A stretch of DNA of 50,772 bases from an uncultured Prevotellaceae bacterium (GCA_946617675.1 CAMOKH010000079.1:1-50772), one strand, 5' to 3'. Shown: positions 43,101 to 50,245, counted from the stretch's first letter. Made by a program: numbers and translations. Notes: generated by a model not told the origin, from the letters alone.

Positions 43101-43911
43101 CGGTGACGCTGACCGTCGAACCGCTGACGACGACGCTCGAGCCGCCAGCCGTCGAGGCGGTGTGCGTGCCGTGGTCTTCGGCCGAATCGTCGGTGGTCGG
43201 TGACGTGGCTGTGATGTCTTCTTCTGCGTATTCCTTCACCTTGCCTGACCCTGAATAGACGTAGGCCCGCTTGATGCGGCTCTTGCCGTCCTTGTCCTTG
43301 AAGGCAACGTGCTGGAAGTCGATGCCCGTGTCGATGATGCCGAGTATGACGCCTGTGCCGTCATACTTATCGGTCACGCCCAAGGCCAAGGCGTCAGCCG
43401 ACTGGGTAAGCAGGTCGGCGGCGTTGGTCGTCTGCCGCGCCACGTCGGTCAGCGGCCGCATCGGGCGGGCCACCTTGATACGCGTGACGTTGTCGATGGC
43501 CGCCAGCGGTTCTAACTGGTCGGCAGGCACACGGGCGGCGACGAAGTCGAGGCCGTCGAACGTCTGCTCGACCTCGACGCCGAGGGCACGGACGGCTCCG
43601 AGGTCAGCCGCATTCTTCAGATGAACGAAGCACGGGATGTAGGCCACGCCGTCGACCGTGTCGGGCGTGGCTATGAGTCGGCGATGCTTCGGCCGGACCT
43701 TACTGCCGGGCAGTCGGCGCATACGGGTAGGCCGCGAAGCCGCCGGATTTTCGGCCTGTTTTTTCTGTCCGCTGAGGAACATCTGTGTGGTGATTGAGAA
43801 CTTCTCGTTCTCCTCCTGGCCCCACGTCACGGCGACGGGCGCCACAAGCATGACGAGGGCCGTTAAGACCCTCGTCAGCTTAGTTTTCATTTTGTCGGTT
43901 CTGGTTTTCAT
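40123..43911 (-). CDS. Secreted S8 (subtilisin-like) serine protease with C-terminal dockerin
   Basis: 1262 residues from the ATG at 43911 (alternative 43890), chosen because MKTKLTRVLTALVMLVAPVA is a signal peptide; the frame is open farther upstream but there it only overlaps the DUF2207 gene. The catalytic triad is Asp194 in IIDTGIDF, His247 in DHGTHTAS and Ser629 in EGTSMATP. Several beta-sandwich domains follow (about 700-1000), then a region with GSGGGTTPGSDPDP, and the final 60 residues form two dockerin type I calcium repeats (GDADGDGDVDVDDIRLTVSH and MDGNNVVDITDLTAI). Dockerins bind cohesins, so surface or complex attachment is possible. It is third in an operon, 14 bases after the DUF2207 gene. 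Confidence 0.9.
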   Translation of the reverse strand: MKTRTDKMKTKLTRVLTALVMLVAPVAVTWGQEENEKFSITTQMFLSGQKKQAENPAASRPTRMRRLPGSKVRPKHRRLIATPDTVDGVAYIPCFVHLKNAADLGAVRALGVEVEQTFDGLDFVAARVPADQLEPLAAIDNVTRIKVARPMRPLTDVARQTTNAADLLTQSADALALGVTDKYDGTGVILGIIDTGIDFQHVAFKDKDGKSRIKRAYVYSGSGKVKEYAEEDITATSPTTDDSAEDHGTHTASTAGGSSVVVSGSTVSVTDDHASATYGGMAPGADLYLAGINGLDDVYLTSALQRMVNYADNQGKPLVVSNSWGSGWGPRDGTGELAELVGKYFGDDHPNRVILFAASNDAGHRTGSEGGGFFVKKSAVSSSAPLGTIIRTDGEGGDYYTGLIAYAWSVGKLNCKLHVLDNSTGAVKKSWTVTKETTSFSGLSKYYYGSLAIYIEPDNGKYQLVVVTDEDLEAEGDYTLAIEVYPASGSADVDMWAGDWSYFTNHLSTSGYTWTAGTDDMCVSDEATIPDAISVGAYVSKDRVTNAQGQTNTYSSGALGDIVYFSSYATAEQSPTGQSYPWITAPGAQLVAAVNHYDKKGDYSYYGPYKSELVVNSSSSPYGVMEGTSMATPVVAGIVAQWLQAAQEVKKPLTVNDVKDIMRQTAISDSYTTGPNATHFGHGKIDALAGIQYILGTSGSPLIKATPARIDFGSANFATRTYTRTFSVRGYSLDADVNLNLNGSGSEAYGLSATTVTSDEAADGVDITVTYAPQAAGTHEASIVLSSSGAKDVVIPLVATAKPAAPTIIADAESLAFVAGLDQPDSKPIEVAGEFLTAAVTVALADANGVFSVDKSSVTEGALTVTFQSADEGSFTATLTLSSPGAEPVTISLTANASAVTDEVIDFAAQDYENAESLTSTSGTNCEATFGKGTNKNNSPKYYDTGEAARLYGGNTMTIASATNTIIKIELTFGSGDGTNGITTDVGTYDDGTWTGSSTSVTFTVGGTSGHRRIRKVKVFYEGSGGGTTPGSDPDPAVATGSYALVTDAGTLAAGDKILIAYIDGDTQLVLSKTQNTNNRAATDDVTVNSDGTLMPGVEAQVITLEKAGSNYLFNVGDGYLYAASSTKNYMRTESKADANAQATISISDGSATITFQGDNEHNTMRFNPNSGLPIFSCYDSSSSVKSVPQIYRQVTATAPLKGDADGDGDVDVDDIRLTVSHILGQNPTGFSKAAADMDGNNVVDITDLTAIIAVALQCPQP

Positions 43912-43925
43912 TGTTTTCTTTTTTT

Positions 43926-45584
43926 TTATCTGACGCCGCCGCCGAAGCCGCCGCCGGAGAAGCCTCCGCCACCGCCGCCCCACGACGTGTGACCGCCGCC
44001 GCCCGAGGCCCGGGCCTCGCGGGCAGCCTTGCTGGCTACGGCGCGTGCCGTACTGCTGTGCATGGTGGAGTAGATCATCGGGATGGTCATGTCGTCGGCC
44101 ATCACGTGGGCCACCTGGTCCATGTTGAAGTATTCGGGGTTGATCTTCTTCATGTCGCGGATCACCTGGTCGGCAATACCGAAGAGGGTGGCGTAGATCA
44201 TGTAGTCCTTCCACAGGCCAACTTCGCTGACATGGCGCTCGTCCATCAGGGTGAACTCCTGCAGGAACTTCTTCAGGCCGAAGACCTTGCGCGCCTCTTC
44301 GATGTGGTTGGCATACTTGCTGGCATTGCCCTTGACGTGCAGAGTCTCGATGAACGAGTCGGTAATGCTCCGGGTGCTGCTGCTCTTCATAAACGACTTC
44401 AGCTCCCACGGCTCGAGGACGGTGTCTTCGCCGGCGGCCATGCGGAAGATGTTGTGCATCTTGCGCACAAGCACGGGCTGGCTGCCCTGGTCGGGCAGGT
44501 CGTGGATGACGAAGCTCTGCACCGTCTTGCCCTTCTTGTTGGGCCGCGGCTCAATGGTGATGGCACCCATGTTGACGAGCTTCAGTATGACGGCTGAGAG
44601 CAGGTTGTCGTAGTCGCTGCCGGTGTAGCGCGCGGCGTTCAGCATGTTATTGGCCTCCTGCAGGTTGCCGTTCAGCGGAATGTCGCGGTACCAAAGCAGG
44701 TCTTTGTTCACGTTGCGGCGGAAGCGCCAGACGGTGTAGACCTTGTAGAGCCACGCGCAGACAGGAGCCACGACGACGAACAGGACGAAGAAGATGAGGT
44801 AGAGGATGTCCTCGGCGCTGAAGTCGCTCTCGCTGATGGCGTAGTCGCTGCCCTCGAAGGCCTCGCCCTGCTTCTGCTCGAAGGTGACGTCCTCCTGGAT
44901 GGTGGGCTGGAACATGCCCTTGTCGAAGCGCACCATGATGTATAGTCCGCTGCCACTCTCCATCGGCTCGGTGGTCTCGGCCACGATGCTGTCGCCGACG
45001 AAGTCAATGGTGCCCATGAAGCGGAAGCCCCAGATGCCGCAGTGCTCGGCCGTCAGGCGCGTGCTGTCGTCCTCGGCCACGATGGTCACCATGGCATGGG
45101 CCGGCTTGGGCGTGACGCCCTCGTCGAGGAAGACGTGGCGGATGGCGTCGGCATCGGGATAGGCGTGGACGAGGCTGGTGACGGTGTAGCTCGTCACGTA
45201 GGTGCGGTCGCCGCTGTCGCCGAGGCCCCAGCACAGCTCGTAGCCGCCGCTCTTGTAGACAATGCCGCAACGGCCTGCCTTCCACTCGCGGCTGCGGTCG
45301 ATGTCCCACTCGCCGACGTTCTCAAACTGACGTCCGGTCTCGTCGCTGACCGTCAGGTCGCGCACCTCGCTGCCGCCCATGTTGCCCAGTCCGATGAAGC
45401 ACTCAGTGCCCTCGGAGTCGATGCTCATCTGGCGTGTCTCGGTGATACGGGCGTCGCCGTTCGCACTCAGCACAACGCGGATGTTCAGGTCGTGCAGGTA
45501 CGGACGTGCCCAGCCGGTGACACAGCACAGGCAGCACACTACGGCCAGGAGCCAGCGGCCAGGGTTACTTCTTAAATGCATCAT
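43926..45584 (-). CDS. DUF2207-like membrane protein with Gly-rich tail
   Basis: 552 residues starting at tandem ATGs (45584/45581), overlapping the lemA end by about 20 bases. Residues 1-30 are a signal sequence. A beta-rich extracytoplasmic domain follows (IRVVLSANGDARITETRQM, and VGEWDIDRSREWKAGRCGIV), then one clear span (LYLIFFVLFVVVAPVCAWLYK, about residue 260-280) and a cytoplasmic helical part. The end, GGGGHTSWGGGGGGFSGG, is the glycine-rich tail common in DUF2207 and TPM-domain proteins. Such proteins are regularly found next to LemA; their function is unknown. The order lemA-DUF2207-S8 protease suggests envelope quality control or protein export. Confidence 0.82.
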   Translation of the reverse strand: MMHLRSNPGRWLLAVVCCLCCVTGWARPYLHDLNIRVVLSANGDARITETRQMSIDSEGTECFIGLGNMGGSEVRDLTVSDETGRQFENVGEWDIDRSREWKAGRCGIVYKSGGYELCWGLGDSGDRTYVTSYTVTSLVHAYPDADAIRHVFLDEGVTPKPAHAMVTIVAEDDSTRLTAEHCGIWGFRFMGTIDFVGDSIVAETTEPMESGSGLYIMVRFDKGMFQPTIQEDVTFEQKQGEAFEGSDYAISESDFSAEDILYLIFFVLFVVVAPVCAWLYKVYTVWRFRRNVNKDLLWYRDIPLNGNLQEANNMLNAARYTGSDYDNLLSAVILKLVNMGAITIEPRPNKKGKTVQSFVIHDLPDQGSQPVLVRKMHNIFRMAAGEDTVLEPWELKSFMKSSSTRSITDSFIETLHVKGNASKYANHIEEARKVFGLKKFLQEFTLMDERHVSEVGLWKDYMIYATLFGIADQVIRDMKKINPEYFNMDQVAHVMADDMTIPMIYSTMHSSTARAVASKAAREARASGGGGHTSWGGGGGGFSGGGFGGGVR

Positions 45585-46146
45585 CCAAGTCGGGGTATTG
45601 CTTCTTCTTCTCGTCGTCAACCTTCAGGTAGTCCTTCTGACCGAAGTTGAGCATCGAGGCGACTATCGACGATGGCCACTGGCGCACCATGCGGTTCATC
45701 TTCGTAGCCGTGTCGTTATACACCATGCGCGACATACGGACGTTCTCCTCGTACTGCTTCTGGCCTTCCTGTGCCTTGACATACAGTTCGCTGGCCTTCA
45801 GCTCAGGGTAGCGCTCGAAGACGACATTCAGCCGACCCATCATCTGGCCCAGCAGGTCGGCCTGCTGGTTGATGGCTGCAGCCGAGGTGCCGTTGGCAGG
45901 GATGGTGCCGCTGTTGCCGCCGCGGGCTTCGATGGTCTTGATAATGGTGTCCGACTCGTGCTCGGCATACTTGGCGGCCGTCTTGGCCAGGGCGACGACT
46001 GCGTCGAAACGAGAGTTTAGCTGAACCTCAATCTGGCTCAGGGCATTCTTACACAATTCATCCAGGTTGACCAGCGAGCGCTGAGTCGAGATGAAATAAC
46101 CTCCTACAATCACCACCAGGGCGATAACAATGATTAGTGCTGTCAT
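45565..46146 (-). CDS. lemA: LemA family protein
   Basis: 193 residues. An N-terminal membrane helix (MTALIIVIALVVIVGGYFIS) is followed by the LemA helical bundle: LVNLDELCKNALSQIEVQLN, RFDAVVALAKTAAKYAEHES, a central VFERYPELKAS, and the conserved Y-N-D-x-x-x-x-x-N motif as YNDTATKMNRMVRQWPSSIVA. It is an inner-membrane protein with the domain probably periplasmic or cytoplasmic depending on species; its biochemical role is not established. It is the first gene of the unit, with a good promoter 32 bases upstream, and overlaps the DUF2207 start, pointing to coupled translation. Confidence 0.93.
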   Translation of the reverse strand: MTALIIVIALVVIVGGYFISTQRSLVNLDELCKNALSQIEVQLNSRFDAVVALAKTAAKYAEHESDTIIKTIEARGGNSGTIPANGTSAAAINQQADLLGQMMGRLNVVFERYPELKASELYVKAQEGQKQYEENVRMSRMVYNDTATKMNRMVRQWPSSIVASMLNFGQKDYLKVDDEKKKQYPDLDDAFKK

Positions 46147-46177
46147 AATTATTAAAGTGTTAATGGTTATTCTGGGG

Positions 46178-46185
46178 CAAAGATA
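46178..46185 (-). promoter_or_regulatory. TAnnTTTG promoter element for the lemA operon
   Basis: The minus strand reads TATCTTTG and then CCCC, 32 bases upstream of the lemA ATG at 46146. Confidence 0.65.
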
Positions 46186-46388
46186 GGAAAAAATCTGAAC
46201 CTACGCAAGCCTATCGGGGAAAAAATGCTATTTTCTCCCGAAACTTTGCAGCCATTCGTCGAAACACAGCCAAACAGATTACCATTTTTATCTCTACTTC
46301 ACCCTCCGCGGCAGCTTGGGACGCAACCGTCATTAGAAAACTATCAGAAAAACACGCACATTTGTTTTGCGGATTCAAAAATAGTTCG

Positions 46389-46396
46389 TATATTTG
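46389..46396 (+). promoter_or_regulatory. TAnnTTTG promoter element for the antitoxin-like gene
   Basis: TATATTTG followed by CAC, 27 bases before the ATG at 46424. Confidence 0.6.
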
Positions 46397-46423
46397 CACG
46401 GTGAATAATCCAAGAACAGAAAA

Positions 46424-46780
46424 ATGATTATTAAAGAAGGAGACGCATTAATGGGAAATAATTCAAAAGGAAATGCCGTAAACGAACTGGCCGCAATCTT
46501 GACATACGGGATGAGTCCTGCTCTGCGGGGCAGTGACTTGTTAGGCAAAGTTGACAGACTGAGCCATAAGGACAAGGCCTGCCTCATACGCTATATTAGG
46601 CAGACTGACGAGCAAGGACATGAGGATTGGGAAAATCTTAATGACGATAATACTCCCTACACGATGGAGGAACTCAACGCTCGTATCGATGAGGCCGAAG
46701 AAGGAATGGCCCGTGGTGAGGGCAAGTCGTTCGAGGAGATGATGAACGGATTCAAGCGGCAACTGCTATGGCTCAAGTGA
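46424..46780 (+). CDS. Small antitoxin-like protein, no toxin partner seen
   Basis: 118 residues with its own promoter. The middle VDRLSHKDKACLIRYIRQTD and the end YTMEELNARIDEAEEGMARG followed by EGKSFEEMM resemble the antitoxin halves of Bacteroidetes RelE/ParE-type modules, whose C-terminal helix (EELNARIDEAE...) wraps the toxin. The N-terminal 35 residues are unrecognised. No toxin ORF follows: the plus strand closes at once, and the next 495 bases hold only gene remnants. So this may be an orphan left after loss of the toxin, or an unrelated small regulator. The antitoxin reading rests on pattern recognition only. Confidence 0.55.
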   Translation: MIIKEGDALMGNNSKGNAVNELAAILTYGMSPALRGSDLLGKVDRLSHKDKACLIRYIRQTDEQGHEDWENLNDDNTPYTMEELNARIDEAEEGMARGEGKSFEEMMNGFKRQLLWLK

Positions 46781-46858
46781 AGTGGAGAGGCCCCATGTTT
46801 TTTAGAGCCTATCGTCGTAAATGGGCGGTTATGCGCTAACGGCGGATAGACTATATCT

Positions 46859-46993
46859 TCAGCATGTTACGACAATGCGGGCATAGTCCGTGTCGCCATT
46901 CACCTTGTCAATGATTTTCTGGTGATGTGTCCAAGGAATGCAAAACAGCATTTTGAAATCTTCGGCAAGTTGCCGAAGATTATCAGCCGATGA
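46859..46993 (-). pseudogene. Remnant of a DUF1016/YhcG-like nuclease gene
   Basis: The minus strand reads SADNLRQLAEDFKMLFCIPW then THHQKIIDKVNGDTDYARIV and a stop at 46859. LRQLAxEF...IPWxHHxxIIxK resembles the N-terminal domain of YhcG/DUF1016 putative nucleases, in which the match normally continues with Y-V-R-x-T-I-E-N; here it is broken off. The frame remains open upstream to 47128, but that part is merely antisense to the LytTR remnant. The assignment is by memory of the family pattern and moderate. Confidence 0.45.
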
Positions 46994-47164
46994 TTTTTCG
47001 GCATCCTGCGCGTACATCGCAGCTACATCGTCGCAGTTGACAAAATCAGCAAGGTGGACCGCAATGACTGTATATATATAAGTAATGAGATCATACACGT
47101 GCCCGACGGCTACCAACAGGCTTTCCACGCCTTCCTCAGCAGCCGCACATTTAACAAAATGTAA
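46994..47164 (+). pseudogene. 3' remnant of a LytTR-family response regulator gene
   Basis: The plus-strand frame from 46994 (just after a TGA) to the TAA at 47162-47164 reads FFGILRVHRSYIVAVDKISK, then VDRNDCIYISNEIIHVPDGY and QQAFHAFLSSRTFNKM. FLRVHRSYIVxxDKI...IxVxxxYxxxFxxFL is the end of the LytTR DNA-binding domain. There is no start codon context, receiver domain or partner kinase. The remnant abuts the nuclease remnant exactly, so a rearrangement joined the two. Confidence 0.7.
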
Positions 47165-47216
47165 CCCGAAAAGAAAAATAATTGGCGAAAAACTTGGAGG
47201 TTACTGATATTTTTCC

Positions 47217-47224
47217 TATTTTTG
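47217..47224 (+). promoter_or_regulatory. TAnnTTTG promoter element for gdhA
   Basis: TATTTTTG followed by CAGC, 52 bases before the ATG at 47277. Confidence 0.6.
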
Positions 47225-47276
47225 CAGCACCTAAGATAACACAATGTTACAAACAACCTTTTAAAACCACTACACT

Positions 47277-48611
47277 ATGGAAGTTGAGAAAATCATGCAA
47301 GGCTTGGAGCGTAAGCATCCAGGCGAACTCGAGTACCTGCAGGCCGTACGCGAGGTGTTGGAGTCTATCAAGGATGTCTACAACCAGCATCCCGAGTTCG
47401 AAAAGGCCAAGATTGTGGAGCGCATCGTCGAACCTGAGCGCATCATTACGTTCCGCGTTCCCTGGGTCGACGACAAAGGCGAGGTGCAGGTCAACCTCGG
47501 CTACCGCGTCCAGTTTAACAGCGCCATCGGCCCCTATAAGGGCGGACTGCGTTTCCATGCCTCTGTGAACCTCTCGATACTGAAGTTCCTCGGTTTCGAG
47601 CAGACTTTCAAGAACGCGCTCACCACACTGCCTATGGGCGGCGGCAAGGGCGGAAGCGACTTCAGCATACGCGGCAAGAGCGATGCTGAGGTGATGCGCT
47701 TCTGCCAGGCATTCATGACCGAACTCTACCGACACATCGGGCCCGACGAGGACGTGCCGGCCGGCGACATCGGCGTCGGCGCACGCGAGATTGGCTATCT
47801 CTACGGACAATACAAGAAGCTGACCCACCAGTTCCAGGGCGTGCTCACCGGCAAGGGCCGCGAGTGGGGCGGCTCTATACTGCGCCCCGAGGCTACGGGC
47901 TTCGGCGCACTCTACTTCGTCAACCAGATGCTGACCGAGCACGGCCTTGACATTAAAGGCAAGACGGTAGCACTGTCAGGCTTCGGCAACGTGGCCTGGG
48001 GTGCCGCCAAGAAGGCTACCGAGCTGGGCGCCAAGGTTATCACCATCAGCGGTCCCGACGGTTACATCTACGACCCCGCCGGACTGGATGCTGAGAAGAT
48101 TGACTACCTTCTCGAGTTGCGCGCCTCGGGCAATGACGTCTGCCAGCCCTACGCCGACGAGTTCGAGGGGGCCGAGTTCTTCGAGGGACGGAAACCGTGG
48201 GAGCGCAAGGCCGACATCTACCTGCCCTGCGCCACTCAGAACGAGCTGAACGGCGACGACGCCGACCAGATTCTGCAGAACAAGCCGCTCTGCGTGGCTG
48301 AGGTGTCGAACATGGGCTGCACGGCCGAGGCTGCCGAGAAATTCATTGCCGCCAAACAACTGTTCGCTCCGGGCAAGGCCGTGAATGCAGGCGGCGTGGC
48401 CACCAGCGGACTGGAGATGAGCCAGAACTCCATGCGCCTCTCGTGGACGGCTGAGGAGGTCGACCAGCGGCTGCACCAAATCATGGCGGGCATCCATGAG
48501 CAGTGCGTCAAGTACGGACGCGAGGATGGCTATGTGAACTATGTAAAAGGCGCCAACGTGGCCGGCTTCATGAAGGTGGCTAAGGCTATGCTGGCACAAG
48601 GAATTGTATGA
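47277..48611 (+). CDS. gdhA: Glutamate dehydrogenase, hexameric NADP-type
   Basis: 444 residues, the usual length of the hexameric bacterial enzyme. It interconverts 2-oxoglutarate plus ammonia and glutamate in the cytoplasm. Visible are the substrate block GPYKGGLRFH (Lys88), the catalytic MGGGKGGSDF (Lys124), DVPAGDIGVGAREIGYLYG with the catalytic Asp, and the Rossmann motif VALSGFGNVAWGAAKKATEL, a G-x-G-x-x-A variant that suits NADP(H). CATQNELN and the closing GANVAGFMKVAKAML also fit. With the glutamine synthetase at 1297-2802 it covers ammonia assimilation. RlpA begins 1 base after its stop codon, so the two are probably co-transcribed. Confidence 0.95.
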   Translation: MEVEKIMQGLERKHPGELEYLQAVREVLESIKDVYNQHPEFEKAKIVERIVEPERIITFRVPWVDDKGEVQVNLGYRVQFNSAIGPYKGGLRFHASVNLSILKFLGFEQTFKNALTTLPMGGGKGGSDFSIRGKSDAEVMRFCQAFMTELYRHIGPDEDVPAGDIGVGAREIGYLYGQYKKLTHQFQGVLTGKGREWGGSILRPEATGFGALYFVNQMLTEHGLDIKGKTVALSGFGNVAWGAAKKATELGAKVITISGPDGYIYDPAGLDAEKIDYLLELRASGNDVCQPYADEFEGAEFFEGRKPWERKADIYLPCATQNELNGDDADQILQNKPLCVAEVSNMGCTAEAAEKFIAAKQLFAPGKAVNAGGVATSGLEMSQNSMRLSWTAEEVDQRLHQIMAGIHEQCVKYGREDGYVNYVKGANVAGFMKVAKAMLAQGIV

Positions 48612-48612
48612 T

Positions 48613-49305
48613 ATGAAAGAGACCCACCCCCTGCCCCTCCCTGTATGGAGGGGAGTGATTACCTTACTCCTGATTTGGGGTAACTTCTCCCTTGGACAGG
48701 GGGCGGGTCTTTACGCCCAGACTCAGAGCGGCAAGGCGTCATACTATGCCAAATCGTGGACCGGACGACGCACGTCGAACGGCGAACGGCTGCACCACGA
48801 CTCGCTGACCTGCGCCCACAAGACGCTGCCCTTCGGCACACTGCTGAAGGTGACCAACCTACTGAACGGCAAGCAGGTGGTTGTACGCGTCACCGACCGC
48901 GGCCCCTACGTTAAGGGGCGCGTAGTCGACCTCTCATGGGGTGCCGCCAAAGCCATAGGCATGCTGGCGCAGGGCATTGCCCCCGTCAGTGTCGAGCGGG
49001 TCAGGACATCGACGATTCCTTTCAAGCCTGAGGAAGACGACCCCGACGTACCGAAGCTTGAATTTGAGTTGGCCGACATCGCCCCCGTGGGCATCACACC
49101 CGTCTGGCAGCGCGATATGAAGGCTAACATAGACCCCCAGAAGGTGAAGCGCTCGATGAACGAGACGGCCCGTGAGACCGCAGCAAAAACAAAGCTTCCC
49201 GCCGTTGCGCCTGCAGCATCGACAAAGTCGGACAACGATGCTTTCGACGAAATCAACGAGAAGCCTAATGCCGCCCGGGCTTTCCAGAAGCGGCAGGGTC
49301 GCTAA
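48613..49305 (+). CDS. rlpA: RlpA-like septal ring lytic transglycosylase
   Basis: 230 residues from the ATG at 48613, one base after the gdhA stop (an in-frame TTG at 48604 is rejected because it lies in gdhA). The double-psi barrel spans about residues 40-130: GKASYYAKSWTGRRTSNGER, then CAHKTLPFGTLLKVTN, VVVRVTDRGPYVKGRVVDLS and AAKAIGM. RlpA enzymes cleave naked glycan strands of peptidoglycan at division sites. No SPOR domain is visible; the C-terminal 100 residues are low-complexity and charged. The predicted signal peptide (about 1-38) is encoded almost wholly by a palindromic DNA element (separate entry), giving the odd N-terminus KETHPLPLPVWRG. Confidence 0.88.
   Translation: MKETHPLPLPVWRGVITLLLIWGNFSLGQGAGLYAQTQSGKASYYAKSWTGRRTSNGERLHHDSLTCAHKTLPFGTLLKVTNLLNGKQVVVRVTDRGPYVKGRVVDLSWGAAKAIGMLAQGIAPVSVERVRTSTIPFKPEEDDPDVPKLEFELADIAPVGITPVWQRDMKANIDPQKVKRSMNETARETAAKTKLPAVAPAASTKSDNDAFDEINEKPNAARAFQKRQGR
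48620..48710. repeat. Palindromic element within the rlpA signal-peptide region
   Basis: Outer arms AGACCCACCCCCTGCCC (48620-48636) and GGACAGGGGGCGGGTCT (48694-48710) are inverted copies with two mismatches. Inside are a small hairpin (CCTCC...GGAGG, 48636-48652) and a second pair around 48651-48664 and 48676-48691. The whole can fold as a branched hairpin. It looks like a REP-like or miniature palindromic element that has been captured in frame. Confidence 0.7.
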
Positions 49306-49313
49306 ACAATCTT

Positions 49314-49376
49314 CTTACCTTTTACTTCTTACCTATTACTTCTTACCTCTTACCTCTTACTTCTCACCTCTTACTT
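49314..49376 (+). repeat. Heptanucleotide tandem repeat between convergent genes
   Basis: Nine consecutive 7-base units: CTTACCT, TTTACTT, CTTACCT, ATTACTT, CTTACCT, CTTACCT, CTTACTT, CTCACCT, CTTACTT. The array starts 9 bases after the rlpA stop and runs over the stop codon of the minus-strand lipoprotein gene (49371-49373). It is pyrimidine-only except for the A at the fourth base of each unit and one further A. Confidence 0.85.
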
Positions 49377-50114
49377 CCTGCGCGTTGCCACCCGGTACTC
49401 ACGTGTCAGCGAGCGGTGCTCGCGACCGCCCTGCAGGACGGATACACGGATGACGGCCTCGCCGTTGCGCAGACCGTTGTCGGCCTTCACCTGGGCGGTG
49501 TAGCGGATAGTCTGCTTAGGCTGTATGCACTCCACGAGTATATTCTCAGAGATATGGATGTGGCGGTTGCCCGTCACCTCATAGACCGTGGGCTGGACGC
49601 TGTAGGCGGGCTTGTCTGACGGATTATGGATCTCGAACACCACATGGGCCGACTCGCCGCGCATCAGCACACCGTCGCGCGAGGCATCGACGATGCGGAC
49701 GTCGCCAACCTCAAGACGGACGGGAGTCGCCGACGTGTAGCCTGCCGACATGCCGTCGAGCATAATGCGGTCGTCGCCTCGTCCCTGAGGGTCGTAGCCA
49801 CTGTCATCGTAGCCGGCATTGCTGCGCTCGTAGCGCTCGGCATTGGCCTGACGGTGACGCTCGTAGCGCTCCACAGCCCGCGCCTCGGCCTTCTCGTCGG
49901 CTGCCTTGCCTATGGCCGCGCCGACTACGGCACCGCCTGCCAGGCCTACCAGCGAACCGATGTCGCTGCCGCGCCAGCCGCCGGTGATGCCACCGATAGC
50001 CGAACCGATGATGGAACCGAAATGGGCGCCAGTGTAGGCACCCGTTGCCTCGTAACTGCCGCAGCTACTCATCATGATGAGCATGCCAAGCGAAATGATC
50101 AACACCTTCTTCAT
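49371..50114 (-). CDS. Glycine-zipper lipoprotein
   Basis: 247 residues from the ATG at 50114; an in-frame ATG at 50150 would sit in the promoter. MKKVLIISLGMLIMMSSCGS has a lipobox (MSSC), so a lipid-anchored envelope protein. Residues about 25-70 are a glycine zipper (GSIIGSAIGGITGGWRGSDI then GSLVGLAGGAVVGAAIGKAA) able to insert in or pack against membrane, followed by an Arg/Glu/Tyr-rich helix (RAVERYERHRQANAERYERS) and a C-terminal beta domain of about 110 residues that resembles a conserved envelope domain of unknown function. It converges on rlpA across the heptamer repeat. Confidence 0.8.
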   Translation of the reverse strand: MKKVLIISLGMLIMMSSCGSYEATGAYTGAHFGSIIGSAIGGITGGWRGSDIGSLVGLAGGAVVGAAIGKAADEKAEARAVERYERHRQANAERYERSNAGYDDSGYDPQGRGDDRIMLDGMSAGYTSATPVRLEVGDVRIVDASRDGVLMRGESAHVVFEIHNPSDKPAYSVQPTVYEVTGNRHIHISENILVECIQPKQTIRYTAQVKADNGLRNGEAVIRVSVLQGGREHRSLTREYRVATRRK

Positions 50115-50147
50115 CGTCTGTTCTGTTCTTTTTAAAGTTTCACGCTG

Positions 50148-50155
50148 CAAAAATA
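50148..50155 (-). promoter_or_regulatory. TAnnTTTG promoter element for the glycine-zipper lipoprotein
   Basis: The minus strand reads TATTTTTG followed by CAGC, 34 bases upstream of the ATG at 50114. Confidence 0.6.
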
Positions 50156-50218
50156 CGATTTATTTCGGAAACGGCCAAACGGATTTCCCCTAAACTGACG
50201 TAGGAAAATCCCTATTAT

Positions 50219-50245
50219 CGCTCACGCTAAGGCCCCCTGTGAGTT
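50219..50245. repeat. Hairpin related to the 50392-50419 hairpin
   Basis: CTCAC (50221-50225) pairs with GTGAG (50239-50243), and CCCCCTGTGAGTT (50233-50245) is repeated exactly at 50407-50419. It appears to be a second, degenerate copy of the 5' end of the candidate RNA. Confidence 0.5.

Noticed and set aside
43912..44409. Upstream extension of the S8 protease frame
   Set aside because: The extra 166 residues are arginine/glutamine-rich and lie wholly within the DUF2207 gene in another frame; the signal peptide starts at 43911 or 43890.
46958..46980. Palindrome ATCTTCGGCAA-G-TTGCCGAAGAT as a terminator
   Set aside because: No T-tract follows on either strand and it lies within the nuclease remnant, where its bases encode DNLRQLAEDF, a plausible family segment.
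46994..47128. N-terminal part of an 89-residue minus-strand ORF as a real protein
   Set aside because: It is antisense to a recognisable LytTR remnant; only the part up to 46993 has its own family resemblance.
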